A DNA stretch of 64,000 bases from Myxococcales bacterium (GTDB taxonomy: Bacteria; Myxococcota_A; Bradymonadia; UBA7976; UBA1532). The stretch is taken from assembly GCA_020633435.1 (NCBI GenBank), contig JACKDP010000004.1, positions 682,001 through 746,000 of the forward strand, given 5' to 3'. This document shows, in pieces, positions 24,449 through 42,681 of the stretch (position 1 is its first letter; each line of letters opens with the position of its first letter). The translations under genes and the position numbers were made by a program. The notes under the pieces are model-generated. The model was not told the DNA's origin. It ran no database searches and saw only the letters and a list, made by a program, of their open reading frames with translations.

Positions 24449-25662
24449 GCGCGGACGTCCGGCGGCTGGCGGCCCTGGAGGCCGAGGCGATCGTGCTGCG
24501 GGCCGAGCTGGCCGAGCTCGACCGGGTGGTGGACACCGTGACGCGGTGCACGCTCTCCGGGTGGTGGACGTGGTACCCCCGCGAGGATCGCGTCGAGATC
24601 TCCGACAGCCTGCGCGCCCTGCTCGGCCACTCCCCCGAGACACTGCCCGATGACACCGCGGCATGGCAGGCGGCCCTGACGCCCATCGGCGCGGACTGGT
24701 CGGCCATCGAGGCGCACCTGCTCGCCGGGGGAGCCTTCGATCTGATGCTCCAGTGCCTCCGCGCGGACGGCGAGCCCATCTATCTGTCGTGCCGCGGCCA
24801 CGTCCTGGAGCATGGACCGGACGGGCTGCCCAGCCTCGTGGTGGGCGCCCACACCGATCTGACGGTGGCCGTGGAGGCCGCGCTGGCCCCACGGGCGCGG
24901 CTGGAGGAGCAGACCCGCGAGCTCCAGCGGCTCAACCAGGAGCTGGAGGGCCGCAACCTCGCGCTCGACCGCGCGAAGTCGGCCCTGGAGGACTTCGCCT
25001 ACGCCGCCTCCCACGATCTGCAGGCGCCGCTGCGGGCCATCGCCCACTTCGCCATCTGGATCGAGGAGGATCTGCCGGCGGACGCCACCCCGACGGTGCG
25101 CGAGCACGTCGTGCGCCTGCGCGATCGGGTCGACCGGATGACGCGCCTGCAGGAGAACCTGCTGACCTACGCGCACATCACGCGGCGGGAGCCGGAGCGG
25201 GTGGTGGTGGATCTGGTGGCGCTGGTGGCCGACGTCTGGACGCTGGTGAGCGCGCCGGACGACTTCGAGCTCGCCATCGAGGTGGACGGGCCGCTCACGC
25301 TGGAGCTGGCCGAGGCGCCCCTGCGGACGGTCCTGCGCAACCTGCTCAGCAACGCCGTGGCCCACCACGACCGGCCGGCGGGGGTGGTGCGGGTGGGCCT
25401 GGCGAACAGCCCGAGCGAGCTGACGGTGCGGGTCGAGGATGACGGGCCCGGCATCGATCCGGCCCGCGCCGACCAGCTCTTCCAGGCCAGCCGGGTGCTG
25501 CCCGGCGATGGGACGACGGGCGCCGGCCTGGGCATCGCGCGCCGGCACGCGCGGCAGGCCGGGGCCACGGTCGAGTGCGTGCCGCGGCCGGGTCGAGGCG
25601 CGCTCTTCGTGGTGCGCTGGCCGCTGCGGCCGACGGAGCGCGCGGCGGCGGCCGCCGGCTGA
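24445..25662 (+). CDS. Soluble PAS-domain histidine kinase (copy 2)
   Basis: 405 residues, colinear with the preceding kinase: N-terminal coiled coil, PAS (about 33-145), linker coiled coil (148-182), H-box with the same FAYAASHDLQAPLR core (His190), and an ATPase domain with NLLSNAVAHHDRP, VEDDGPGIDPARADQLF and GAGLGIARRHARQ. The PAS domains are more different than the H-boxes, as expected for a duplication followed by divergence of the input. It overlaps copy 1 by 4 nt, so expression is coupled, and heterodimers are conceivable. Soluble; no cognate response regulator in the vicinity. Confidence 0.87.
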   Translation: MSADVRRLAALEAEAIVLRAELAELDRVVDTVTRCTLSGWWTWYPREDRVEISDSLRALLGHSPETLPDDTAAWQAALTPIGADWSAIEAHLLAGGAFDLMLQCLRADGEPIYLSCRGHVLEHGPDGLPSLVVGAHTDLTVAVEAALAPRARLEEQTRELQRLNQELEGRNLALDRAKSALEDFAYAASHDLQAPLRAIAHFAIWIEEDLPADATPTVREHVVRLRDRVDRMTRLQENLLTYAHITRREPERVVVDLVALVADVWTLVSAPDDFELAIEVDGPLTLELAEAPLRTVLRNLLSNAVAHHDRPAGVVRVGLANSPSELTVRVEDDGPGIDPARADQLFQASRVLPGDGTTGAGLGIARRHARQAGATVECVPRPGRGALFVVRWPLRPTERAAAAAG

Positions 25663-25745
25663 CGGGGCGCCCCCTCCCCTTTTCTACAGAGAGATCAGGC
25701 ACTTGCCCCAGCTCGGGGCGGGCGGGTCGTCGATGAGGCGGGGGG

Positions 25746-25771
25746 GGACCCGCCGCGGGCGCGGCGGGTCC
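25746..25771 (-). terminator. Strong hairpin between convergent genes
   Basis: GGACCCGCCG and CGGCGGGTCC form a perfect 10-bp GC stem with a 6-nt loop, 10 bp past the stop of the giant TSP3 gene and 84 bp past the kinase stop. There is no clear U-tract, so it may act as a rho-assisted or bidirectional terminator. Confidence 0.5.
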
Positions 25772-25781
25772 GGGCGGGTGG

Positions 25782-31238
<5,457 letters not shown>

Positions 31239-31317
31239 GAACTCCCCCTTGCAGGCGACTGCCCCCTGGTGCCGCAAGGGTAGCTTGGTCGCCGCGGTGG
31301 CGTGAAGAACTCTTTAC

Positions 31318-31335
31318 CGAATTCTAAGGAATTCG
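31318..31335. promoter_or_regulatory. Perfect inverted repeat upstream of TSP3 paralog 1
   Basis: CGAATTC and GAATTCG flank a 4-bp spacer (18 bp in all), 80 bp before the start of paralog 1, in the only AT-rich patch between the two giant genes. It may be an operator or part of the promoter. Confidence 0.35.
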
Positions 31336-31362
31336 AGTTATTTCAGGCAGGGGGGCGGGGGG

Positions 31363-31389
31363 CTCGCGGCCGCGCGGGGCGGCCGCGAG
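31363..31389 (-). terminator. Hairpin after TSP3 paralog 2
   Basis: CTCGCGGCCG pairs with CGGCCGCGAG (10-bp stem, 7-nt loop), 10 bp downstream of the stop at 31400. It has no U-tract, like the hairpin after paralog 1. Confidence 0.5.
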
Positions 31390-31399
31390 GGCGCGGTCG

Positions 31400-35911
<4,512 letters not shown>

Positions 35912-36023
35912 CAAGTCTCCCCCCTGGTGGTTTCGGTCAGGGCGGGCGCAGCGTACCCCAAGCGGAGGGATCCGTAAAACCACGGACGCGAAGGGGCTTG
36001 CCATGGCCTCGGGGGCCGCGGCG

Positions 36024-36044
36024 GGCGGGCCAGGGCGGCCCGCC
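36024..36044 (-). terminator. Hairpin after SPOR lipoprotein gene
   Basis: GGCGGGCC and GGCCCGCC form an 8-bp perfect stem with a 5-nt loop, 8 bp past the stop at 36052 and upstream of the TSP3 paralog 2 start. No U-tract. Confidence 0.4.
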
Positions 36045-36051
36045 AGGCGGG

Positions 36052-38139
36052 CTACTGGCCGACGATCCAGGCGCCGGAGAAGTCGTCGCGGATGCTGCGG
36101 ACGAGGGGCAGCGCGGCCTCGGCGGCCTCGCGGGAGACGAACTCGCCCACGCGCACCTTGAAGAGGGTGTCGTCGGCGAAGACGTCGATGGCGGGGGTGC
36201 CAGCGAACGCGGCGCGGACGTCCGAGTCGTCGCCATACTCGGCGAACCAGTCGTTGACGAACTCCACCACCTCGTTGGCGGCGGCCAGGCTCGACCACGC
36301 GCCGAGCTGGATGCGCCAGGCGTCGACGGTGCCGGGCTGGCCGTCGCCGGTGCCCAGGATGCCCGTGCCCACCTCGCACCAGTCGCTCGTCACGCCCTCG
36401 GCCTCGGTGTCGTTGGCGACGGCGCGCTGCGGGCAGCTCTCGTCCTCGGACCACGCCACCCACTCGTCGCCGCGGCCGATGGACTGGGCGTAGGCCTTCC
36501 AGCGGTCGTAGCCGCCGTTCTCGGCCTTGAACACCGTGGGGGCCTTGCAGGAGGCGTCGCTGTGGTCGGCGACCTCCTCCAGGGCGTACTGCATGATGAT
36601 CTCGTACATGCCGCTGGTGGTGCTGTTCCAGCAGCAGGTCTTGCTCTTCTCGTAGACCAGCTCGCCGAAGACGTAGTCGGCGAGCGTCAGCAGCTCCGCG
36701 TCCACGGCGGCCTGGTCGCGCCCGAACTCCTCGGCCTCGAAGGCGTACAGCTCGGTCAGGGCCTCGCCGCGGCGGTGGCGGGCCGAGCAGCTCGCCGGGT
36801 AGCGGCTGAGGTGATCGCGCTGGGCCTGGACGCGCTCCAGGATGACCTGGCGCTTCTGCTCGGGGGTCAGGCTGGTGAGGATCTGGCGGAACTTCTCGAC
36901 GCGGGCGCCGATGGCCTCGAGATCGCTGCTGTCGATCCAGTCGGCCTGCTCGGAGGCGGGCACGATCATCGTCCACTTGCCGTCGATCTTCTTGGGGATG
37001 CGCCAGCCCTTCAGGCCACCGCCGAACTTCGCGTACACGCCGTCGCCGGAGTCGGCGCCGGAGCCGGCCGCGTTGTAGACGAGGCTGTAGCGGCTGCCGT
37101 TGGCGTCCTCCCAGTCGGGCTGCCGGCGGGGCATCGAGCCGCTCATCAGCTCCACGGCGTACTGCCCGTCGCTGACCGTGACCTCCTTGACGATGAGGGT
37201 GTGGCCGATGCCGGTGTAGCCGTAGCGGTGCAGGATGAGGTCGCCGGTGCGGATGCTCTCGGCCTTGCGGTTGTAGGTGTTGCGCGTGTCGGCCACGTTC
37301 ACCGAGCCGAAGTACGACAGCAGGTAGATCATGAAGTAGCCGACGCGCTTGTTGAGGAGCAGCTCGTCGAGGTAGGTGCCGGCGTGGGCGTCGTCGATGC
37401 CCAGGGCGGGCTGCTCGTCATCGAAGCCGCCGGCCAGCTTGCGGCCGCGCAGGCGGCTGTCGCTGGGCCACGCGCCGCCGTTGGCCACGCTGTCGGCCTG
37501 GTCGGAGTAGTCGCGGTAGACCGACTTGAAGTCGGGGGTGTTGCCGTACTTCGCCGAGTCGGTGCGGAAGCCCATGTGGCCCAGGTAGAGGCGGGCGCCG
37601 CCGCTGGTGCGGGCCTCCATGATGAAGGGCAGGCCGTACCACGAGGCGAAGAGGGCGCGCAGGAACAGGCCGCTCTCGGCGCACTCGAACGCCGGGGCGG
37701 GCAGCGTCTTCCCGTAGGGGGTGGTCAGCAGGTAGGTGTCGTAGTAGCCCGCCTCGCCGCGGGTCTTCTGCATCTGGTCGACCCAGCGGGCGTACTTCTG
37801 GTTCCAGTTCAGCCCCGAGTCGGCCGGCCACGCCATGCCGGCCTTGCGGGCCGCCGTGGTGTTCGTGTCTTCCCAGTCGTTGGTGACGGCCCAGACCTGG
37901 GTGGAGCTGTTGTCGTAGGCGGCCGAGATGCCCCGCGCGCCGCGCAGGTTGTCCGCCTTCTGCTCCGGCTCGCCCGTGGCGCCGAAGGTGGGCTTGCCGT
38001 CCTGACCCTCGGGGATGAGGCCGTCGTTGAGATCCCCGCCCTCCTCGGGCGTCGGGGCCGGCGTCGCCGGATCATCGGTGCAGCCACCCAGGCCGACCGC
38101 CAGGAGCGCCGCGAGAGCGAGCAGGGCGCGAGAGAGCAT
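36052..38139 (-). CDS. Lipoprotein with possible papain-like core and C-terminal SPOR domain
   Basis: 695 residues. A signal peptide ends VGLGGC, followed by Thr-Asp-Asp and a Pro/Glu linker. The core has PAFECAESGLFLRALFASWYGLPF (Cys153) and, later, TGDLILHRYGYTGIGHTLIVKEV (His313), an arrangement like transglutaminase/NlpC-P60 papain-fold enzymes. This assignment is inference. The C-terminus (about 600-695: VDAWRIQLGAWSSLAAANEVVEF, LFKVRVGEFVSREAAEAALPLVRSI) is a SPOR domain, which binds denuded glycan at division sites. A cell-wall enzyme or division-associated lipoprotein is therefore plausible. GGGGGA lies 5 nt before the ATG at 38139. It is upstream of the TSP3 giants on the same strand. 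Confidence 0.7.
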   Translation of the reverse strand: MLSRALLALAALLAVGLGGCTDDPATPAPTPEEGGDLNDGLIPEGQDGKPTFGATGEPEQKADNLRGARGISAAYDNSSTQVWAVTNDWEDTNTTAARKAGMAWPADSGLNWNQKYARWVDQMQKTRGEAGYYDTYLLTTPYGKTLPAPAFECAESGLFLRALFASWYGLPFIMEARTSGGARLYLGHMGFRTDSAKYGNTPDFKSVYRDYSDQADSVANGGAWPSDSRLRGRKLAGGFDDEQPALGIDDAHAGTYLDELLLNKRVGYFMIYLLSYFGSVNVADTRNTYNRKAESIRTGDLILHRYGYTGIGHTLIVKEVTVSDGQYAVELMSGSMPRRQPDWEDANGSRYSLVYNAAGSGADSGDGVYAKFGGGLKGWRIPKKIDGKWTMIVPASEQADWIDSSDLEAIGARVEKFRQILTSLTPEQKRQVILERVQAQRDHLSRYPASCSARHRRGEALTELYAFEAEEFGRDQAAVDAELLTLADYVFGELVYEKSKTCCWNSTTSGMYEIIMQYALEEVADHSDASCKAPTVFKAENGGYDRWKAYAQSIGRGDEWVAWSEDESCPQRAVANDTEAEGVTSDWCEVGTGILGTGDGQPGTVDAWRIQLGAWSSLAAANEVVEFVNDWFAEYGDDSDVRAAFAGTPAIDVFADDTLFKVRVGEFVSREAAEAALPLVRSIRDDFSGAWIVGQ

Positions 38140-38357
38140 GTGTTTCCCCCAGAGACAGGCCGGCGACGCCGGCGGTTTCGGCCCCCTTGTAGCACGACCC
38201 GTTCCACCGAAGAAAAGGCCGATTCCGCGGGATCGCGCCGCCACAGGCGTCATCTGCGGTGGCCACCCCGGCCACTCGACTGGCCACCCGGCCCGACGAT
38301 TGACATCCGCCGCGACCCGGGCGACCACTGGACGGTCCAACGCCCCGGAGGTCCCCC

Positions 38358-40376
38358 GTGCGCCGACTCGCTCCCCTCACCTGGGCCCTCGTGCTCGTCG
38401 CCCTGCCGGCCTGCGGCCAGGAGGCGCCGGCGGGCGCTCCCCCGGCCCCCGCCGCCCCCGCCGCTCCGAAGGCGCCCGCGGCCCCGCCAGCCCTGTCCGC
38501 GGCCCTCAGCGGCGCCCACACCATCGGCTTCGCCCACGCCGCCCACCTCGACGCCGTCGTCGCGTGGGCCGATGGCATGGCCGGGACGCTCCCGCCCGCC
38601 ATCCTCGCGGACGCCCCGCCCCCCGTCACCGATCCGGCCGCCCGCACGGCGGCCCTCGGCTTCGACACCACGACCGCGGCCGGCTGGGCCAGCGTCGGCG
38701 TCGACGCGGCGGCCGGGGTGGGGTTCTTCGTCGACGCCCGCCTGCCCCAGAAGCCCATCCTCGCCCTGCAGGTCACCGACGAGGCGAAGTTCATGGGCCT
38801 GCTGACCGGCAAGGCCGGCGCGACGCTCACCGGCGACGGGCCCGTCCGCACCCTCACGATCGGCAAGGCCACCGCCCTCGTCGCGCGCCGTGGGGCCTGG
38901 ACGCTGGCCCTGCCCGACGCCGATCCCGCCGCGGACACGGCGGCCTTCACCCAGGTGGCCACCGAGGACGCCACCCTCGGCGCCGACGCCACCTTCCGGG
39001 CCGCCTTCGCGGACGCACCGGCCGATCCCATCGCGACGGCCTGGCTCTCCACCAGCCGGATCCTCGCCCACCTGCAGAGCCCGGGCTCCGCGCTGAACCC
39101 CGACGCGGCCTTCTTCGCCGAGCGCTTCCCGGCCATCGTCGTGGCCGTCGGCCGCGACGATGGCCTCGCTCGCGTCCTCGCCGACGACGCCGCCCGCCAG
39201 GCCCTCGGCAAGATGTTCACCCCGGCCACCGCGCCGCCGGCCCTCAGCGCCCATGCCCAGGGCCCCGTGAGCATCCGCGCCGACGTGAACTTCGGCACCT
39301 TCCTCACCGGCCTGACCGACCTCTTCCCCCCGAGCCGCGCGGCCCAGAAGGCGAAGGCCCTCCAGGCCGCCGTCGCCCTCCCCCTGGCCGTCGGGTTCAC
39401 CGTCGAGGAGCTCGACGCGGCCTTCTCCGGCCACATCCTCGCCTCCGTGCCCGACCTCCAGCGGCTGCAGGGTGGCCAGGCCAGCTTCGTCGTCGCCCTC
39501 GGCCTGCGCGACGCCGCCCGGTTCGACGCGCTCCTCGATCGCGGCCTGAAGCTCGCCGAGAGCCGCGCGGGCATGAAGGGCACGACGGAGCCCTTCGGCG
39601 ACGCCACCGGCTACGTCTTCGCCGCCGGCCCCGTGTCCCTTGCCATCGTCCGCCGCGGAGACGTCGTGTTCGTTGGGGAAAAGGCCAGTGTTTCCAATGC
39701 CCTGGCCTCGAAGCCCGCCGCCCCCGAGGCCGTCCGCCAGAAGCTCGATCAGCCCCAGATCGTCGGCGTCGCCCTCGACCTCGCGGCCGCTGCCGCCCTC
39801 GCGCCGGCCGTGGCGCCGGACAGCCAGAGCACCTTCCAGGCGGGCCTCAAGATCTGGGCGCAGCTCGGCGTCGCTGGCTGGCTCGTCGCCAACATCCGCC
39901 TCGACGGCCAGGGCATTCGCTTCGGCGAGGGCCCGGCGGGGGCCCTGATGCCGGGCGTCCTCGCCGCCGTCGCCATCCCGGCCTTCCTCAAGTACATCCG
40001 CCGCGCGAAGTCGTCGGAGGCCCGCATGGAGGTCCGCCGCCTCGGCATGGCGGCCATGGCCTACCACGCCGAGTTCGGCAAGCTGCCGGAGCCCGCGCCC
40101 CCCACGCCCGCCGAGATCCCGTGCGGCAGCGGTGACCGCAAGCCCGCGGCCCCCGACCTCTGGGCCCACCCCGCCTGGCAGGCCCTCAGCTTCGCCACCC
40201 CGGACCACCCCCGCTACCAGTACAGCTTCGTCACCAGCCCCACCGGCTTCACCGCCCGCGCCCTGGGCGACCTGGACTGCGACGGCGTCCTCTCGACGTT
40301 CGAGGTCAGCGGCGAGGTGCGCGACGGCGAGCTCAGCCTGACGCCGGGCATCCAGACCCGCGACGAGCTCGAATGA
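38358..40376 (+). CDS. Lipoprotein fused to a C-terminal type IV pilin-like body
   Basis: 672 residues with a GTG start at 38358 (GGAGG upstream). The N-terminus is a lipoprotein signal ending LVALPAC, then an Ala/Pro linker and a large alpha/beta region (about 45-525) resembling DUF3352-type proteins. From about 530, PGVLAAVAIPAFLKYIRR followed by AKSSEA is almost the consensus of the pilin N-terminal helix, and the remainder (GDLDCDGVLSTFEVSG ... GIQTRDELE) matches the globular part of myxobacterial minor pilins. The Gly-Phe-Thr-Leu-x-Glu processing site is absent, so the pilin part is a built-in domain. It overlaps the next gene by 4 nt. Function unknown. Confidence 0.75.
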   Translation: MRRLAPLTWALVLVALPACGQEAPAGAPPAPAAPAAPKAPAAPPALSAALSGAHTIGFAHAAHLDAVVAWADGMAGTLPPAILADAPPPVTDPAARTAALGFDTTTAAGWASVGVDAAAGVGFFVDARLPQKPILALQVTDEAKFMGLLTGKAGATLTGDGPVRTLTIGKATALVARRGAWTLALPDADPAADTAAFTQVATEDATLGADATFRAAFADAPADPIATAWLSTSRILAHLQSPGSALNPDAAFFAERFPAIVVAVGRDDGLARVLADDAARQALGKMFTPATAPPALSAHAQGPVSIRADVNFGTFLTGLTDLFPPSRAAQKAKALQAAVALPLAVGFTVEELDAAFSGHILASVPDLQRLQGGQASFVVALGLRDAARFDALLDRGLKLAESRAGMKGTTEPFGDATGYVFAAGPVSLAIVRRGDVVFVGEKASVSNALASKPAAPEAVRQKLDQPQIVGVALDLAAAAALAPAVAPDSQSTFQAGLKIWAQLGVAGWLVANIRLDGQGIRFGEGPAGALMPGVLAAVAIPAFLKYIRRAKSSEARMEVRRLGMAAMAYHAEFGKLPEPAPPTPAEIPCGSGDRKPAAPDLWAHPAWQALSFATPDHPRYQYSFVTSPTGFTARALGDLDCDGVLSTFEVSGEVRDGELSLTPGIQTRDELE

Positions 40377-40666
40377 CGCCGGTCGGCCTCTGGCAGGACG
40401 AGGACGGCGACCTGCACGAGATCCGCCGCCGTCCCCACGGCTACGTCGTCCTCTGCACCACCCCCGAGGGCGACGCCTTCGAGGTCCGCGACGTGCGCTG
40501 GCGCGCCGATCGCCTCAAGTGGACGCTCATCATCCCCGATGGCCTCGGCGACGCGGACCTGCACCGCAGCTACGAGACGGTGCGCATCGAGCTGCACCGC
40601 CTGACCGTCCGCTGGAAGAGCAGCGCCGGCGAGGGGGAGGAGACGTTCACCCGGGTCAGCGCCTGA
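40373..40666 (+). CDS. Small hypothetical protein
   Basis: 97 residues, coupled to the lipoprotein-pilin gene through an ATGA overlap. It is predicted mostly beta-stranded (GLWQDEDGDLHEIRR, YVVLCTTPEGDAFEVRDV, LKWTLIIPDG, VRIELHRLTVRWKSS), with no signal peptide or membrane helix and no family I recognise. The fold looks like a small beta-barrel or lipocalin-like domain that could bind a partner. The tight coupling suggests a role with the preceding protein, but nothing in the sequence proves it. Confidence 0.6.
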   Translation: MTPVGLWQDEDGDLHEIRRRPHGYVVLCTTPEGDAFEVRDVRWRADRLKWTLIIPDGLGDADLHRSYETVRIELHRLTVRWKSSAGEGEETFTRVSA

Positions 40667-40746
40667 CGACGCGGGCCATCCCCCGGCTTCCCTCGTGTCG
40701 GTGCGGCTTTACGCGGCCGGTCGGGGCCACTAGACTCCGCCCCCGC

Positions 40747-42681
40747 ATGCTGGCCCTCCTCACCATCGCCCTGCTGGGCTCCCCCTCCTGGGACCTGACC
40801 GAGATGGCGCGCCTGGAGGCCGAGGTCTTCGGCAGCGGCCAGACGCCGCGCGGCCCGGCCGCCGCCCTCTCCTTCATGCCGCCCCCGGAGCTGACGACGT
40901 TCGGCGCCGACGCCACCGACGAGCCCCGGGATCCCCCGCCGGATCTCAAGCTCGACGGCCTCGAGGTGCCCGTCACCCTCAACGCCGCCGTCCGCGCCTA
41001 CATGGACTTCTTCATGGGCCGCGGCCGCCCCATCTACGCCCGGTGGTACGCGCGCATGGGGCGCTGGGAGAAGCTCATGCTGCCCATCCTGGAGCAGCAC
41101 GGCATCCCGCCCGAGATGATCTATGTCTGCATGATCGAGAGCGGCTTCAACGCCGAGGCCGTGTCCCACGCCTCCGCCGTCGGCCCCTGGCAGTTCATGC
41201 GCCGCACCGGCTCCGCCTACGGCCTCGCCGTCGATGACTGGGTGGACGAGCGCCGCGATCCGGTGAAGTCCACCGAGGCCGCCGCCCGCCACTTCAAGGA
41301 TCTCTACGACCGCCTGGGCTCGTGGCCGCTGGTGATGGCGGCCTACAACGCCGGGGCCGGCTGGCTGAACCGCGGCGTCAAGCGCGCGAACAGCAACGAG
41401 TTCTGGCGCCTCGTCGAGGCGGACACCCTGCCCGCCCAGGCGCAGAACTACGTGCCGAAGGCCATGGCCGCCATGATCATCGGGCAAGATCCCGCCCGGT
41501 ACGGCTTCGGCGAGGTTCGGCCCGAGCCGCCCATCCAGTTCGCCATCGCGTCGGTGCCCGGGGGCCTCGACCTGGGCCGCTTCGCCCGGTCCGCCGGCGT
41601 GCCCGCCGCCGACCTGCTCGATCTGAACCCCGAGCTGCGCCGGGGCGTGACGCCGCCGGGCGAGACGTACCCGCTGCGCGTGCCGCCCGACGTCGTCGGC
41701 CGCGTGGAGGACGCCGCTCGGGGCAGCAAGGCCGCCCTCATCGACCACCGGGTCCGCTTCGGCGAGCGCGTCCGGCACATCGCCGCCGACTTCGGCATCC
41801 ACAGCCACACCGTCCGCCGCCTCAACGACCTGGGCGAGGACGAGGAGCCCGCCCCGGGGCGCGTCCTGGTGCTGCCCCGCCCCGACTCGCCCCCCGGCGC
41901 CGCCGACGACACCGTCGTGCTCACCGAGCCGGGCGTGGAGTTCGAGGCCGGCAACCGCCAGACGCTCTACTTCCCGGTGCGCTGGTCCATGCCCGTCGAC
42001 GAGGTGGCCGCCTTCTTCCGCGTCACCCCGGGCGAGGTCGCCATGTGGAACGGCCTCGATCCCGCCGTCCCGCTGCAGCGGGGCATGGCCCTGCGCCTCT
42101 ACGTCGCCCGCGACTTCAACCCGAACAGCGCCGTCCTGGTGCCGCCCGGATCCGTCACGGTGGTGGAGGCCGGCACCGAGCAGGCCGTGGCGGCCCTCGA
42201 CAAGGCCCAGGGCGAGCCCATCGAGAAGCAGCAGTACGCCCAGCACACCGTGCGCGGCGGCGAGAACCTGTGGAAGATCGCGCAGAAGTACGGCGTGAGC
42301 GTGCAGACGGTCCGCGAGGAGAACGGCATCCGCAAGGGCCGCAACGTCCAGCTCGGGCAGGTGCTGCGCATCCCGCGCACCACCTCCCGGGGTCGCGCCG
42401 CCCGGCGGCCGACGCGCGCCGCCCCCGAGCGCGTGGTCCGGGCCGAGCGGCCCGCCCGCGCCGAGAAGCCCGCCCGCGCCGAGAAGCCCGCCCGCGCCGA
42501 GCCGCGCCCCGAGCCCCGCAAGCGCAGCCGCGGCCGCGGCCGCCGCTACACCGTGCAGGCCGGCGACACCCTCTACCAGATCGCCGAGCGCTATGACGTC
42601 ACGGTCCGCGCCCTGCGCGAGCGCAACAGCATCCCGCCCAGCGTGCCCCTGAAGGCGGGCCAGGTGCTCTACATCCCGTGA
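40747..42681 (+). CDS. mltD: Membrane-bound lytic murein transglycosylase D with LysM repeats
   Basis: 644 residues. A weak N-terminal signal (MLALLTIALLGSPSW) is followed by an SLT domain (about 85-260), with the catalytic Glu131 in VCMIESGFNAEAVSHASAVG and PWQFMRRTG and AAYNAGAGWLNRGV typical of MltD. About four LysM-type modules follow (about 260-310, 335-375, 495-545, 595-644), the last two separated by a basic RAEKPAR repeat linker. The enzyme cleaves glycan strands to 1,6-anhydro-muropeptides. No lipobox is seen, so it is probably periplasmic or uncleaved. The stop overlaps the moeA start (GTGA), a coupling with no obvious functional link. Confidence 0.88.
   Translation: MLALLTIALLGSPSWDLTEMARLEAEVFGSGQTPRGPAAALSFMPPPELTTFGADATDEPRDPPPDLKLDGLEVPVTLNAAVRAYMDFFMGRGRPIYARWYARMGRWEKLMLPILEQHGIPPEMIYVCMIESGFNAEAVSHASAVGPWQFMRRTGSAYGLAVDDWVDERRDPVKSTEAAARHFKDLYDRLGSWPLVMAAYNAGAGWLNRGVKRANSNEFWRLVEADTLPAQAQNYVPKAMAAMIIGQDPARYGFGEVRPEPPIQFAIASVPGGLDLGRFARSAGVPAADLLDLNPELRRGVTPPGETYPLRVPPDVVGRVEDAARGSKAALIDHRVRFGERVRHIAADFGIHSHTVRRLNDLGEDEEPAPGRVLVLPRPDSPPGAADDTVVLTEPGVEFEAGNRQTLYFPVRWSMPVDEVAAFFRVTPGEVAMWNGLDPAVPLQRGMALRLYVARDFNPNSAVLVPPGSVTVVEAGTEQAVAALDKAQGEPIEKQQYAQHTVRGGENLWKIAQKYGVSVQTVREENGIRKGRNVQLGQVLRIPRTTSRGRAARRPTRAAPERVVRAERPARAEKPARAEKPARAEPRPEPRKRSRGRGRRYTVQAGDTLYQIAERYDVTVRALRERNSIPPSVPLKAGQVLYIP

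Noticed and set aside
31319..31334. Shared GAATTC-containing palindromes at 2789-2811 and 31318-31335 as one regulon
   Set aside because: Spacing and flanks differ, and GAATTC pairs are too short to claim a common regulator.
38300..38305. Perfect TTGACA -35 box before the lipoprotein-pilin gene
   Set aside because: At 17-bp spacing the -10 position reads GACCAC, only 2 of 6, and no better match lies at 16-18 bp, so a promoter cannot be supported.
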